Source: Mycolicibacterium chubuense NBB4
Lineage (GTDB): Bacteria > Actinomycetota > Actinomycetes > Mycobacteriales > Mycobacteriaceae
Assembly (NCBI RefSeq): GCF_000266905.1
Contig: NC_018027.1
Coordinates: 2,170,001 to 2,234,000, forward strand
Reading direction: 5' to 3'
Length of the DNA: 64,000 nt
Shown here: one piece after another, positions 38,822 to 48,686 of the stretch
Layout of the letters: each line of letters opens with the position of its first letter
Numbering within the stretch: position 1 is the first letter of the stretch
The notes under the pieces: generated by a model
What the model saw: the letters and a program-made list of their open reading frames with translations, nothing else
The model's database searches: none
Told to the model about the DNA's origin: nothing
Translations under genes and position numbers: made by a program

Positions 38822-38870
38822 CTACAGTTCGAACACACGAGCGAACGGCGCCGGACGGAAAGGCAGCATC

Positions 38871-39350
38871 ATGACAGTTCTTCACACTCGCGAAACCTGG
38901 GACGAGTTCGCATGCGAGCCTCGGCATGAGGTCCCTCGCGCCGCGGCCCGGCAGATTCCCGCCCGTGCCGTGACGCGTCGGCCGGGTCGGTCCCGGCCCG
39001 ACGGTGCGCCGATGCGCTATCGCGGCACGGGAGTGCTGGTGTCGCGCGCCTCGCATCGCCGGCGCCCGATCACTCCCGCGACCACGGTGGTGCTGGCGCT
39101 GATCGCCGCGGGGATCACGGTGTGGCTCGGCCTGGTCGCCCAGGCCGGCGGGGTGGTCGGCCGCCAGGCCGAGATCCCCGGCCGCCTCGCGGTCGTCCAG
39201 GTGCAGACCGGCGAGTCGCTGCAACAGGTCGCCCAGCGCGTCGCGCCCGACGCTCCGGTCGCCGACGTCGTCCAGCGCATCCGCGAGCTCAACGAGCTGA
39301 AGTCGGCCACGCTGGACGCCGGTCAGACGCTCCTCGCGCCGGTCGGCTGA
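38871..39350 (+). CDS. chiZ: DNA-damage-induced cell-division regulator ChiZ (LysM protein)
   Basis: A 159-residue protein with one membrane helix (about 68-92) and a C-terminal LysM-like domain ([27 protein letters not shown]). It corresponds to Rv2719c/ChiZ, which is induced by DNA damage, binds the septum and slows division. ATG preceded by GGAAAGG. An in-frame upstream opening overlaps lexA's start region and was discarded. Promoter and SOS boxes upstream fit damage control. Confidence 0.88.
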   Translation: MTVLHTRETWDEFACEPRHEVPRAAARQIPARAVTRRPGRSRPDGAPMRYRGTGVLVSRASHRRRPITPATTVVLALIAAGITVWLGLVAQAGGVVGRQAEIPGRLAVVQVQTGESLQQVAQRVAPDAPVADVVQRIRELNELKSATLDAGQTLLAPVG

Positions 39351-39514
39351 GCGGTCGACGGCGCGAACTCCGGTCACCCTGTCGCGCAGGCACACTGATG
39401 ATCCCACTGGTCGGGTCCATGTCAATCGGTCCGGCGCTCGGCCGTCCCCGAAGCGCGCAGGTACGCTCGAAGTCGTTCGAAGCGGTTGTCTGTCGGTGCG
39501 GCGAAGGAGCGGTG

Positions 39515-39979
39515 ATGCACTGTCCTTTCTGCCGTCACCCGGATTCCCGGGTGGTCGACTCCCGGGAGACCGATGAGGGTCAGGCCATCCGCCGGCGCAG
39601 GTCGTGCCCCGAGTGCGGGCGGCGGTTCACCACCGTCGAGACGGCGGTGCTCGCAGTGGTCAAGCGCAGCGGTGTGACCGAGCCCTTCAGCCGGGAGAAG
39701 GTCGTCACGGGAGTGCGCCGAGCCTGCCAGGGCCGGCAGGTGGACGACGATGCGCTCAATCTGCTGGCGCAGAAGGTCGAGGACGCGGTGCGGGCGACGG
39801 GCTCGCCGGAGGTGCCCAGCCACGAGGTCGGCCTCGCGATCCTCGGTCCGCTGCGCGACCTCGACGAGGTGGCCTACCTCCGGTTCGCCTCCGTGTACCG
39901 CTCATTCTCGTCTGCCGAGGACTTCGAGCGCGAGATCGAGGCGCTGCGGGCGCATCGCGAAGTGACGACGCAAGGCTGA
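39515..39979 (+). CDS. nrdR: Transcriptional repressor NrdR
   Basis: A 154-residue zinc-ribbon (CPFC...CPEC) plus ATP-cone protein that represses ribonucleotide reductase genes when dATP is high. The ribbon [20 protein letters not shown] is canonical. AAGGAG precedes the ATG at 39515. Position after chiZ agrees with the Rv2718c neighbourhood. Confidence 0.97.
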   Translation: MHCPFCRHPDSRVVDSRETDEGQAIRRRRSCPECGRRFTTVETAVLAVVKRSGVTEPFSREKVVTGVRRACQGRQVDDDALNLLAQKVEDAVRATGSPEVPSHEVGLAILGPLRDLDEVAYLRFASVYRSFSSAEDFEREIEALRAHREVTTQG

Positions 39980-39984
39980 ACGGC

Positions 39985-40671
39985 TCAGTCGATCTGACGC
40001 AGCCCGTCGTCGACGACCCGTCCTGCCACCCGAACCCAACCGTCGGGGCTCCACGTTGTCTCGATGACCGATCCGGCACCCTGCACGATGGTGAGGTCGC
40101 TGCTGAGGTGTTCGGTGATGCGCACCGCCGCCGCGCCGGTGGCCTCGTCCTCTCGGATCCCGAGGTGCGGGGCGAACATCCGCGACCGGATCCGGCCCGC
40201 GTCCTTGTCGAGCCACGTCCACAGGTAGTGCTCGACGTCGTCGGTGTAGTCGTCGGGGTCGGCCGCCGCGAGCTCGTCGACGGACGCCAGCTCGGAGAAC
40301 GAGAAGTCCGGCGCCCACTCCGCTCGCGCGCTCACCGAAGTCAACTCATCGGTGTAGCCGACTTGCACGACACCCGCGGGAACCTGCAGCGTCTTGATCG
40401 GTGTGCCACGATCCTTCAGCCACCAGGATGCCCCCACGGTCGGGTGCCCGGCGAAAGGCAGCTCGGTGGTGGGGGTATGGATGCGGGCGTGCGCGGTGTG
40501 CGCCCCTTCTTCTGGGACGGTGACGAAAATCGTTTCGCTGTAACCCAATTGGGTGGCGATGCGCTGACGGTCCGCCGGGCTCACGGCGGAAGAGTCCACG
40601 ACGCCCAGAGGGTTGCCGTGCCTGCCCTCCCGGTCGGTGAAAACGCGCAACACTGTCACGTCGATGGCCAT
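39985..40671 (-). CDS. PhzF family isomerase
   Basis: A 228-residue PhzF-like protein with GNPLGVV near the N-terminus and [10 protein letters not shown], the motif around the active-site region of this fold. It is shorter than typical PhzF (about 280). Substrate unknown. Matches Rv2716 by position. Convergent with nrdR (5 bp). Confidence 0.82.
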   Translation of the reverse strand: MAIDVTVLRVFTDREGRHGNPLGVVDSSAVSPADRQRIATQLGYSETIFVTVPEEGAHTAHARIHTPTTELPFAGHPTVGASWWLKDRGTPIKTLQVPAGVVQVGYTDELTSVSARAEWAPDFSFSELASVDELAAADPDDYTDDVEHYLWTWLDKDAGRIRSRMFAPHLGIREDEATGAAAVRITEHLSSDLTIVQGAGSVIETTWSPDGWVRVAGRVVDDGLRQID

Positions 40672-40703
40672 GCGCCGATGCTACGTCGTCGGCCGCCGAC
40701 GGG

Positions 40704-41726
40704 TCAGGTGGCGCTGCGTTCGTCGGCGCCCATCGCGTCGAGCACCGCGACGCGCGTGTCCACGGGTCCCGAGATGGCACCTTCGCGGATGCCCGCGCGC
40801 AGCAGTCCGCGAAGGTAGTCCTGGTCGTAGACAGCGGGTTCGGTCGAATCGATGAACTTCTCCACCACCTCGACGAAGCGGTCCGGGTCGTCGTGGAACG
40901 GGAAATGGCCCGAACCGTCGAAGACCTCCAATCGCGAACCCGGCATCGCGGCGTGGGCCATCCGGGCGTGGCTGATCGGGATCACCGAATCGCCGCTACC
41001 CCAGATCAATTGGACCGGGACGGATTGCGTCAGATAACAGCGATCGAGCATCGTGACGACCTGACCGCGCCAATCCACCACGGCTCGAAGCGTCCGGGCG
41101 AAGGCCGAGGATGCGGTGGGCTCCGGCAGGTCGGCGAGAATGCGCAGCACGTCGGGAATGTCACGGCCCATGCCGGTGGAACCGAACAGCGACCCGCCGA
41201 GCCTGCCGAGGGCCTGCAGTGCCGGCAGTACCAGCGGCAGACGCAGCAGCGCCAGTGCCTCACTGCCCATCGGCAGGGACGCCACCCGCAGCGCGATGTT
41301 GACGTCCTTGGTCACTCCGCCGGCGCCGACCAGGATCAGTCGCTCGACGAGTTGGGGGAACTGGTAGGCGAATTGCATCGCCACCCCGCCGCCGAGGGAG
41401 TGGCCGACCACGGTGACCGTGTCGATGCCCAGAACGCTGAGCAGATCGCGCATGCCGTTCGCGTAGGCGGCGACGGAGTAGTCCGCGCGGGGCTTGTCGG
41501 ACCTGCCGTGACCCAGCAGATCGGGCGCGATCACGGTGAAGCGCTGCGCCAGCGTGGTCTGCACGGTGCTCCACGTCGTGGAGTTGTCGCCGATCCCGTG
41601 GATCAGCAGGATCGCCGGTCCCGAGCCCGCCACCCGGTACGCCCGGCGATATCCGTGGATGGTGCGGTACTCCAGCGTCGGGGTGAGTTCCCGCACGGGG
41701 CGCAGGTTCGGCTTGCGTTCGGTCAT
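40704..41726 (-). CDS. Alpha/beta hydrolase (Rv2715-like)
   Basis: A 340-residue hydrolase with LLIHGIGDNSTTW, nucleophile elbow GHSLGGG, and a His in SGHFPFHDDPD. Substrate unknown. Located between the PhzF and PAC2 genes, as in other mycobacteria. Confidence 0.87.
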   Translation of the reverse strand: MTERKPNLRPVRELTPTLEYRTIHGYRRAYRVAGSGPAILLIHGIGDNSTTWSTVQTTLAQRFTVIAPDLLGHGRSDKPRADYSVAAYANGMRDLLSVLGIDTVTVVGHSLGGGVAMQFAYQFPQLVERLILVGAGGVTKDVNIALRVASLPMGSEALALLRLPLVLPALQALGRLGGSLFGSTGMGRDIPDVLRILADLPEPTASSAFARTLRAVVDWRGQVVTMLDRCYLTQSVPVQLIWGSGDSVIPISHARMAHAAMPGSRLEVFDGSGHFPFHDDPDRFVEVVEKFIDSTEPAVYDQDYLRGLLRAGIREGAISGPVDTRVAVLDAMGADERSAT

Positions 41727-41803
41727 CGCTCGAACTCACGTGTCGCGGTCATATCGCCCAATTCGTCGTCGGGACGGATGGCAGCCCGGAGGTCCGGGAA
41801 CGG

Positions 41804-42787
41804 CTAGCCGGCCTCCCCGGGATCCTCCTTGTCCTTCCGGTATTCGCCGGCCTGCTGGGCGAGGAACCGTTCGAACTCGGCCCCGAGTTCCTCACCGCTG
41901 GGCAGCTCTTCATCGCGCGCCAGCAGGGACCGGTTCTCCTGAGCGGCAACGAAAGCATCGTACTGTCGCTCCAACGCCTCCACCACCTGAGCGACCTCGG
42001 GACTCGCCGTCACCTGCTCGTTGACCTTGTCGTGAACCTCGGCCGCCGAACGGGTCAGGTCCGCCGTCGGGATCTGCAGCGAACCGGTTCTGGCGACCTC
42101 GGACAGCAGCGTCTCCGCGGCGGCGGGGTAGTCGGTCTGTGCCAGGTAGTGCGGCACGTGCACGGTGAACCCGACGACTTCATGACCGTGCTGGGCCATC
42201 CGGAACTCCAGGAGGTTCGACGCGCTTCCGGGCACCTGAACCTCGCCGATCCACGGCTGGTGATCGGCGATGAGCTCCTTGTCGTTGGAGTGCGCGGTCA
42301 ATGTGATCGGTCGCGTGTGGGGGACCGCCATGGGGATGGAGCCCAGCCCGATCACGCGGCGCACACCGAGCCGCTCCGACAGCAGCCGGACCGCGGTGAC
42401 GAAGCGCTCCCAGCGCAGGTCCGGCTCCAAACCGGCCAGCAGCAGAAACGGTGTCCCGACGCTGTCGTGCAGCGCGTAGAGATTCAGCTGGGGCTCGTCG
42501 TAGTGGGTGAAGTGGTCGGTCTTGAACGTCATCAACGGTCGCCGGGACCGGTAGTCGAGCAGTTCGTCGATCGCGAACGAGGCGACCAACTCCGTGTCGA
42601 GGGTGTTCTTGAGGTGCTGGGCCGCCAGCCGGATCACCCGGCCGGCATCGGAGAACCCTTCGAGCGCGTGGATCAGCACTGGCCCGCGCCCGTCGGGGGA
42701 GGACAGCTGGGGCGCGGGGAACTCGAGTTCGTACATGCCGGTCTGCTCCGGTTGATACCGCTGGCCGGGGTCTGAACTGTCAGTCAT
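41804..42787 (-). CDS. PAC2 family protein (proteasome assembly chaperone-like, Rv2714)
   Basis: A 327-residue protein of the PAC2 fold (HALEGFSDAGRVIRLAAQHLKNTL; GLGSIPMAVPHTRPI). Known actinobacterial members are structural homologues of proteasome assembly chaperones, but their role is unsettled. ATG at 42787 chosen. The C-terminal 60 residues are acidic and helical. Confidence 0.85.
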   Translation of the reverse strand: MTDSSDPGQRYQPEQTGMYELEFPAPQLSSPDGRGPVLIHALEGFSDAGRVIRLAAQHLKNTLDTELVASFAIDELLDYRSRRPLMTFKTDHFTHYDEPQLNLYALHDSVGTPFLLLAGLEPDLRWERFVTAVRLLSERLGVRRVIGLGSIPMAVPHTRPITLTAHSNDKELIADHQPWIGEVQVPGSASNLLEFRMAQHGHEVVGFTVHVPHYLAQTDYPAAAETLLSEVARTGSLQIPTADLTRSAAEVHDKVNEQVTASPEVAQVVEALERQYDAFVAAQENRSLLARDEELPSGEELGAEFERFLAQQAGEYRKDKEDPGEAG

Positions 42788-43000
42788 GTGTCTTGCCTCC
42801 TCGCCGGGGTCGTCGCAAGAGTCGTGTCGACCTGACCGTGAACACCAAGTGTCTCGCACGTACGGATCGGTGCCACGCCTGCGGTCGAAGCGTCACCCAC
42901 TTGGTGGAACGCTCCCACGTCGGTGCCACATTCCGCAGGGGTGAGCTGGCATCTACCCTTCTGACGCGCGATGGAAACGCGCCGTGGGGCAGGATTAGCC

Positions 43001-43801
43001 ATGCGCGTGTCCGTGGCTGCCCGGCTGGCGATGGTCGTGATCGCGGCGGCGGTCCCGCTATCCTGCGGTTCGCCTGCCGTGGTGGCCGTGCCTGCCACCT
43101 CCGCACCGGCATCTCCGACGGCGATGCCGGCGGCGCACCCGGTGGCCCCCGACCGGCGGGTGGGCGCGGTGTTCCTGGGTGGGGGAGCGCTGCACGTGTG
43201 CAGCGGGTCCGTGCTGGACGCGGGTTCGAAGGACCTGATGCTGACCGCCGCGCACTGCCTCGACGGTGGTGCCGACGCCACGTTCGTCCCCGGCTTCGCC
43301 GACGGGTCCGACGCCACGGAGGGCTGGCACGTCGACGCGGTGTACCTCGACCCGCGGTGGGTGCAGGAACAGGACCCGGCAGCCGATTTCGCGGTCGCGC
43401 GCGTGAGCCGCGCCGACGGTGCCAGCCTGGAGGGAACCGCCGGCGGCGGGCTGACGCCCGGCCCGGCTCCCCGCCCGGGGACCGAGGTGACCGTCATCGG
43501 ATACGGTGCGGGCACCGGCGGGCCGGCCTCCTGCCGGGCGCCGGCGACCGCGTCGCCGTACGGCTTCCCCGAGGTGCATTGCGACGGTCTGGTGGCCGGG
43601 TTCTCCGGGGCTCCGTGGATCAACGGGTCCACGGTCGCAGGGGTGGTCGGCGGCCTCCACGGCGGCGGCTGCGCCGACGCGGTGTCGTATTCACCGCCGT
43701 TCGACGGCGCCGTCGACGCGCTGGTGGCCCGCGCCGAGGCCGGCGGCCCCGGAGACGAGGTGCCGGCGGCGCCGGACGACGGTTGTGACCCGACGGCGTG
43801 A
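43001..43801 (+). CDS. Secreted trypsin-like serine protease
   Basis: A 266-residue exported protease. Signal peptide about 1-30 with LSCG close to the cleavage site, though the residues before the cysteine only partly match a lipobox. The catalytic triad is visible: His in LTAAHCLDG, Asp in AADFAVARV, Ser in GFSGAPWI. Four further cysteines suggest disulfides (HVCSG/AAHC; SCRA and HCDG). ATG at 43001 with GGCAGGA upstream. It lies where M. tuberculosis, as I recall, has sthA. Substrate unknown. Confidence 0.82.
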   Translation: MRVSVAARLAMVVIAAAVPLSCGSPAVVAVPATSAPASPTAMPAAHPVAPDRRVGAVFLGGGALHVCSGSVLDAGSKDLMLTAAHCLDGGADATFVPGFADGSDATEGWHVDAVYLDPRWVQEQDPAADFAVARVSRADGASLEGTAGGGLTPGPAPRPGTEVTVIGYGAGTGGPASCRAPATASPYGFPEVHCDGLVAGFSGAPWINGSTVAGVVGGLHGGGCADAVSYSPPFDGAVDALVARAEAGGPGDEVPAAPDDGCDPTA

Positions 43802-43931
43802 CCGGTGCCGGAACCGAACGAGTGCGCGCAGCCGGCCCGGATTCATCCCCAATCGCGGTTTCATCCCCAGTTCGGCGCCGGCGGACCGTCGACGGCCCTT
43901 CGACGTCGGCGGCTGTTGCCAGGTTGGCGGT

Positions 43932-44978
43932 ATGGCCACATCAACTCGCCCCGAATCCCCGCTCGACCGCCCCGGTGCCCTCATCGCGGCGATACCCGCC
44001 GTCCTCGGCTTCGTGCCGGAAAAATCGCTGGTGCTCGTCACCGCCGCTGACGGCGAGATGGGTGCTGTCTTGCGTGCCGATCTCGACGGCAGGCTCGACG
44101 AGTCGCTGTCCTGCCTCGCCGAGTTGGCGGCGTCCTCCGGAGCGGAGACGGCGATCGCGGTGATCGTCGACGCGGAGGGGGCGGGCTGCCGGGTGTGCGC
44201 CGAGGAACGCCGCGACCTGGTGGGATGGCTGGCCACCGAGCTGGCAAGCCAGGGTGTGGAACTGACCTCCTCACACGTCGTCGCGGAGGTGGCCGCGGGC
44301 GCCGGCTGGTACTGCGGGGACGGTTGCGGGCGCACGGGCGTCGTCGACGATCCCGCCGCGTCGCCCATCGCGGTGGCCGCCGTGCTGGACGGCAGACGGC
44401 TCTACGATCGCCGCTCCGAACTCGTCGACGTCGTGGCGCCCGCCGACGAGGCGCACAGTGCAGCGCTCAAGCACCTGATCGAACAGTCCGCGGTGATCAC
44501 CGAGCGCACCGACGCCATCGCGCGCGCCGACATCGAGCACGCACTGGCGTGCGCCGAACGGCTCGAAGGTGGCCGTCCGCTGACCGACGATCAGACCGCG
44601 CGGCTGGCACTGGCGCTGTCCGACGGCCGGGTCCGCGACACGTTGTATGCGTTGGCCGTCGGCGATCACGCCGGCGCGGCCGAGGCGCTATGGGCCGACC
44701 TGTCCCGGCGTCTGCCGGAGCCTTGGCGCGTCGAAGCGCTTGTCCTGCTTGCTTTTTCGGCCTATGCGCGGGGAGACGGCCCGCTTGCCGGTATCTCGCT
44801 CGACGCCGCGCTCAGGTGCCGGTCGGACCACAAGATGGCGGGCATGCTCGACCAGGCGCTGCGGTCGGGCCTTCGCCCCGAGCGCATCCGCGAACTGGCG
44901 CGCACCGGTTATCGGCTGGCCGGCCAGCTCGGCGTGCAGCTGCCGCCGCGCCGGTCGTTCGGGCAGCGAGCGGGGTGA
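43932..44978 (+). CDS. DUF4192 family protein (Rv2712c-like)
   Basis: A 348-residue soluble protein of the actinobacterial DUF4192 family (start region PGALIAAIPAVLGFVPEKSLVLVT). Two cysteine pairs, CRVC (about 84-87) and WYCGDGCG (about 127-133), are notable and could bind a metal. Function unknown. Convergent with ideR (6 bp). Confidence 0.8.
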   Translation: MATSTRPESPLDRPGALIAAIPAVLGFVPEKSLVLVTAADGEMGAVLRADLDGRLDESLSCLAELAASSGAETAIAVIVDAEGAGCRVCAEERRDLVGWLATELASQGVELTSSHVVAEVAAGAGWYCGDGCGRTGVVDDPAASPIAVAAVLDGRRLYDRRSELVDVVAPADEAHSAALKHLIEQSAVITERTDAIARADIEHALACAERLEGGRPLTDDQTARLALALSDGRVRDTLYALAVGDHAGAAEALWADLSRRLPEPWRVEALVLLAFSAYARGDGPLAGISLDAALRCRSDHKMAGMLDQALRSGLRPERIRELARTGYRLAGQLGVQLPPRRSFGQRAG

Positions 44979-44984
44979 TGCGGG

Positions 44985-45677
44985 TCAGACCTTCTCGACC
45001 TTGACGGCGTGGGCCATCTCGTGGGGGAGCTCCACCTGCTCGTGGCCGGGGATGACGATCATGACGCCGCCGTGGTCGTTGACCTCCACGGTCACGCGTG
45101 CGTTGGGCACCACGCCGGCGTCCTTGAGGCGGGCGATCAGATCGACGTCGCCCTGCACGTGCTCGGTGAGCTGCCGCACGACCACCGCGACCGGCATGCC
45201 GGCGGGCAGCTCGGTCAGCCGCACCAGGTTGGCGGTCTCGTCGGTCAGGTCGTCACCGACTCCCAGCTCGGAAAGGCCGGGGATCGGGTTGCCGAACGGT
45301 GAGGTGGTCGGATTGTCGAGCACCTGCACGAGCCGGCGTTCGACGTCCTCGCTCATCACGTGCTCCCAGCGGCAGGCCTCGGCATGCACCTCTTCCCACG
45401 GCAGCCCGATCACATCGACCAGCAACCGCTCGGCCAGGCGATGCTTGCGCATTACGGCCACGGCCAGCGAACGTCCCTTGTCGGTCAGCTCGAGGTGGCG
45501 GTCACCGGCGACGTGCAGGAGGCCGTCGCGCTCCATCCGGGAGACGGTCTGGCTGACGGTGGGCCCACTCTGCTCGAGACGCTCTGCGATCCGTGCGCGC
45601 AACGGGATGACGCCCTCTTCTTCGAGGTCGTAAATGGTTCGCAGATACATCTCGGTGGTATCGACAAGATCGTTCAT
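44985..45677 (-). CDS. ideR: Iron-dependent regulator IdeR
   Basis: A 230-residue DtxR-family repressor. N-terminal winged helix (LRARIAERLEQSGPTVSQTVSRMERDGL), a dimerisation domain with the metal ligands Met10 and the CRWEH cluster (C102, E105, H106), and a C-terminal SH3-like domain. Activated by ferrous iron, it represses siderophore and induces storage genes. Separated from sigB by a strong terminator. ATG at 45677. Confidence 0.97.
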   Translation of the reverse strand: MNDLVDTTEMYLRTIYDLEEEGVIPLRARIAERLEQSGPTVSQTVSRMERDGLLHVAGDRHLELTDKGRSLAVAVMRKHRLAERLLVDVIGLPWEEVHAEACRWEHVMSEDVERRLVQVLDNPTTSPFGNPIPGLSELGVGDDLTDETANLVRLTELPAGMPVAVVVRQLTEHVQGDVDLIARLKDAGVVPNARVTVEVNDHGGVMIVIPGHEQVELPHEMAHAVKVEKV

Positions 45678-45699
45678 TCCACACCCTCCGTCGGACGCG

Positions 45700-45705
45700 A
45701 GTCTA
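45700..45705 (-). promoter_or_regulatory. Possible ideR -10 box
   Basis: TAGACT on the minus strand, 22 bp upstream of the ideR start, fits the mycobacterial -10 pattern TANNNT. No convincing -35 accompanies it. Confidence 0.3.
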
Positions 45706-45761
45706 CCGGTCGACCCCCGTGAACAGCGCTGCTTCCTGCGGCGACACCGGCCAGACCGGAT

Positions 45762-45809
45762 GCGCACAGCAGAAGGCCCGCCGGGCATTCCGGCGGGCCT
45801 TCTGTGCGC
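45762..45809. terminator. Intrinsic terminator after sigB
   Basis: A perfect 14-bp inverted repeat (45771-45784 with 45790-45803, loop GCATT) extended by GCGCAC/GTGCGC with a 3-base bulge. It starts 6 bp past the sigB stop. No U tract, as usual in mycobacteria. It should separate sigB from ideR. Confidence 0.85.
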
Positions 45810-45815
45810 TGTTGC

Positions 45816-46775
45816 TCAGCTGGCGTACGAGCGGAGGCGGTCGGCGCGCTCACCATTTCGGAGCTTCGCCATCACCTCGCGCTCGATCTGGCGCACGCGT
45901 TCACGGGAAAGCCCGAACAGCTTACCGATCTGATCGAGGGTGCGCGGCTGTCCGTCGTCGAGGCCGAAGCGCAAACGGATCACCTGCTGCTCGCGCTCGT
46001 CGAGGGTGGCGAGCACGTAACGGATGTCGGTGTGCAGCAATTCGGAGATGACGGCGTTCTCCGCCGACATCGCTTCCGCGTCTTCGATGAAGTCGCCCAG
46101 CGGGGCCTCCTCGTCGCTGCCCACGGGCATGTCCAAGCTCACCGGATCGCGGCTGTGCTCGAGCAGGTCGGTGATCTTCTCGACCGGGATGCCGGACTCG
46201 GCGGCGAGCTCCTCATCGGTGGCCTCGCGGCCCAGGTTCTGGTGCATTTCCCGCTTGATGCGGGCCAGCTTGTTGACCTGCTCGACGAGGTGCACGGGGA
46301 GCCGGATGGTGCGGCTCTGATCGGCCATGCCGCGGGTGATCGCCTGCCGGATCCACCACGTCGCGTAGGTGGAGAACTTGAAGCCCTTGCTGTAGTCGAA
46401 CTTCTCCATCGCGCGGATCAGCCCGAGGTTGCCCTCCTGGATCAGGTCGAGCAGCGGCATGCCGCGGCCGGTGTAACGCTTGGCCAGCGACACCACCAGG
46501 CGCAGGTTCGCCTCCAGCAGGTGGCGCCGGGCAGCCTCCCCGTCGCGCACCACGGCCGCGAGATCGCGTTTGCGGTTGTCGCCCAACCGCTTCCGCGTCT
46601 GAAGCAGATGCCGCGCGTAGAGTCCCGCCTCGATGCGCTTGGCCAGTTCGACCTCATCGGCTGCGTTGAGCAGCGCCGTCTTACCAATGCCGTTGAGGTA
46701 GACCCGCACCAAGTCGGCGGCCGGGCTCTGAGCGTCCAGGTCTTGGTCTACGCGGCTGGTGGTGGCATTTGCCAT
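45816..46775 (-). CDS. sigB: RNA polymerase sigma factor SigB
   Basis: A 319-residue group-2 sigma factor, the general stress sigma. Region 1.2 ([15 protein letters not shown]), 2.3-2.4 ([22 protein letters not shown]), region 3, and 4.2 HTH ([19 protein letters not shown]) are intact. The ATG at 46775 has AGGAGG 5 bp upstream; an ATG 10 codons earlier lacks one. It lacks the long acidic N-terminus of SigA. Confidence 0.97.
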   Translation of the reverse strand: MANATTSRVDQDLDAQSPAADLVRVYLNGIGKTALLNAADEVELAKRIEAGLYARHLLQTRKRLGDNRKRDLAAVVRDGEAARRHLLEANLRLVVSLAKRYTGRGMPLLDLIQEGNLGLIRAMEKFDYSKGFKFSTYATWWIRQAITRGMADQSRTIRLPVHLVEQVNKLARIKREMHQNLGREATDEELAAESGIPVEKITDLLEHSRDPVSLDMPVGSDEEAPLGDFIEDAEAMSAENAVISELLHTDIRYVLATLDEREQQVIRLRFGLDDGQPRTLDQIGKLFGLSRERVRQIEREVMAKLRNGERADRLRSYAS

Positions 46776-46812
46776 GACGGCCTCCTGATCGGGTGGAACT
46801 TTCATGAGCTAC

Positions 46813-46839
46813 AACGCCCTGAGCCCGCAAAGAGTTCCC
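46813..46839 (-). promoter_or_regulatory. SigE/SigH-type promoter of sigB
   Basis: On the minus strand GGGAAC (46839-46834) is followed after 17 bases by CGTT (46816-46813), the ECF-sigma pattern known for the sigB promoter in mycobacteria. It lies about 38 bp ahead of the chosen start. Confidence 0.72.
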
Positions 46840-46940
46840 ACCCTGGCGAGGGTTCACACCTTCTGATCTGCGGTTATCGGAGGTCGACCTGAGAATGTGC
46901 TGAGAAATGAGCGCTACGACGCTCAGCTCGGAACATTGCC

Positions 46941-47330
46941 TCAGTGCTCGTCTTCGCCGGGTTGCGGCGCGCTTCCGATAGCCGGCCGTTCCGCTGTGGG
47001 GAACAGCGGGATGCGCCGGGCGTTCTGGTAGCGCCGCGGTTCCTCAGCACGTCGGGGCGGCCGGTCGTTGGCGATCAGCACGGCCATCCACGGCAGCGGA
47101 ATCGACACCACGAGAATCGCCAGCGAGATGAGCCCGTTGTGCCAGATGCCGTAGGCCGCCGCCGCGAGGATGAGCGCAGGGATGCGAAAGGACATCAGCG
47201 TGAGGTACTTGCGGACACGCTGACGGTGCTGTTCCTCGTAGGCGGGGGCGGCCCGGGTGATCAAGACGGGACGGCCTTCGTCGTCGAAACTCAGCTCCTG
47301 GCCTTGTTTCATACCTCCACTGTTCCACAT
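46941..47330 (-). CDS. DUF3099 family membrane protein (Rv2709-like)
   Basis: A 129-residue protein with two hydrophobic helices (about 47-64 and 68-88) and charged ends. The core LITRAAPAYEEQHRQRVRKYL matches DUF3099. Start at 47330 taken; ATG at 47312 (MKQGQELSF) is also possible but its GGAGG is only one base away. Function unknown. Confidence 0.75.
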   Translation of the reverse strand: MWNSGGMKQGQELSFDDEGRPVLITRAAPAYEEQHRQRVRKYLTLMSFRIPALILAAAAYGIWHNGLISLAILVVSIPLPWMAVLIANDRPPRRAEEPRRYQNARRIPLFPTAERPAIGSAPQPGEDEH

Positions 47331-47389
47331 CCGGGGCGAGCTGTGCCCGCTGCGTTTCTTACCGATCTGTTGCCAGGCAGAATGGGCTC

Positions 47390-47626
47390 ATGCAAACGGA
47401 CACCATCGAACGCACCGACGCCGACGAACGCGTCGACGACGGGACCGACAGCGACACTCCCAAGTACTTCCACTACGTCAAGAAGGACAAGATCGCCGAG
47501 AGCGCGGTCATGGGCACCCACGTCGTCGCGCTGTGCGGTGAGGTGTTCCCGGTGACCCGCTCGGCGAAGCCGGGTTCGCCGGTGTGCCCGGACTGCAAGC
47601 GGATCTACGAGCAGCTCAAGAAGTAG
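47390..47626 (+). CDS. DUF3039 family protein
   Basis: A 78-residue protein with a zinc-ribbon-like pattern: a histidine-containing front (YFHYVKKDKI), ALCGEVF, then VCPDCKRIY. This is the conserved actinobacterial DUF3039 family (Rv2708c). Function unknown. Its end overlaps the convergent YihY gene by 11 bp. Confidence 0.82.
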   Translation: MQTDTIERTDADERVDDGTDSDTPKYFHYVKKDKIAESAVMGTHVVALCGEVFPVTRSAKPGSPVCPDCKRIYEQLKK

Positions 47627-48659
47627 CGTCGCCCCTGGCCGCGGGCGTCGGCGGCTCGGGCACGGCAACGGTGTCCGCTGCGGCCCGGGTGTCGCCGTCG
47701 GCCTGCGGCTCGCCGCTGCCCACCGCCTTGGCTTCCAGCCAGCCGCGGAAGCGTTTGGCGTGGGTGACCGGGGCCGGCCACTCCTCCTGGATCGCGGCGT
47801 TGAGTTCCGCGCCGATCATGATAGCGAAGCCGAGGAAGAAGGCGAAGAGCAGGAACGCGATCGGCGTGGCCAGCGCGCCATAGGTGTAGCCGGTGCTGGT
47901 GATCCAGGTCAGGTACAGGCGCAGGCCCCAGGTGGCGATCAGGAACACGACCGTGGCCAGCACCGACCCGAACAGCAGCCGGTGCGACGGCAGCGGCTTG
48001 GGCAGCGAGACCCGGTAGAGGATGTTCACCGCCACCGTCAGACCGAGGAACAGCACCGGGTAGTAGCCGAACCGCAGCACGTTGTCCCAGCTGTCCGGGA
48101 TGAACTCGGCGACCTTGCGCGGCCCCAGTGCCAGAAACGGCGCCGTCACGATCGCCCCGACGAGCATCACGACATAGAGGCCGAGCGCGTAGAACCGTTG
48201 GCGCACCGGGTGGCGCAGCGGCGTCTGATCGTGCGCCTCGGTGATCGAGTCCACGAACGCGGAGATCGCCGACGACCCGGCCCACAGGGAGATGACGAAA
48301 CCGATGGACACCACCTCGCCGCGGGCGCCCAGGACGATGTCGCGCACCGTCGGCTCGATGATCTCGTTGACGACGTTGGGCGAGAAGAACCGGCCCGCCG
48401 TGCTGATCAGTTGTTCCTGGATGGTCGGCAGAGTGTCGGGCCCGAACAACGGAGCGATGAACGCCAGGCTGCCGAGCATTCCCAGCAGCAGGGGAGGAAG
48501 CGACAGCGCGCACCAGAAAGCCGCCTGAGCCGACTCCGAAAAGATCGAGTCGTCCCAACTCTTTGCGAGGGTTCGAACGGCCATGTGCCGGACGTGATGG
48601 CGCGACGGTTGCGGCCTCCTGGGCGGCCTCTCGGCCGGCCGTGCTGACTGGTCACTCAT
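47616..48659 (-). CDS. YihY/BrkB family inner-membrane protein
   Basis: A 347-residue protein with about six helices of the YihY/virulence factor BrkB family (SAQAAFWCALSLPPLLLGMLG; SAISAFVDSITEAHDQ; FLGFAIMIGAELNA). Role uncertain: permease or envelope protein. Matches Rv2707. Extra basic N-terminus and Glu/Pro-rich tail. Confidence 0.82.
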   Translation of the reverse strand: MSDQSARPAERPPRRPQPSRHHVRHMAVRTLAKSWDDSIFSESAQAAFWCALSLPPLLLGMLGSLAFIAPLFGPDTLPTIQEQLISTAGRFFSPNVVNEIIEPTVRDIVLGARGEVVSIGFVISLWAGSSAISAFVDSITEAHDQTPLRHPVRQRFYALGLYVVMLVGAIVTAPFLALGPRKVAEFIPDSWDNVLRFGYYPVLFLGLTVAVNILYRVSLPKPLPSHRLLFGSVLATVVFLIATWGLRLYLTWITSTGYTYGALATPIAFLLFAFFLGFAIMIGAELNAAIQEEWPAPVTHAKRFRGWLEAKAVGSGEPQADGDTRAAADTVAVPEPPTPAARGDATS

Positions 48660-48686
48660 GGCCAGACCAGCATGGCCGATTTGCCC

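Noticed and set aside
43001..43801. Lipoprotein call for the serine protease
   Set aside because: The residue three before the cysteine is Pro rather than Leu/Val/Ile, so the lipobox is doubtful; kept as secreted only.
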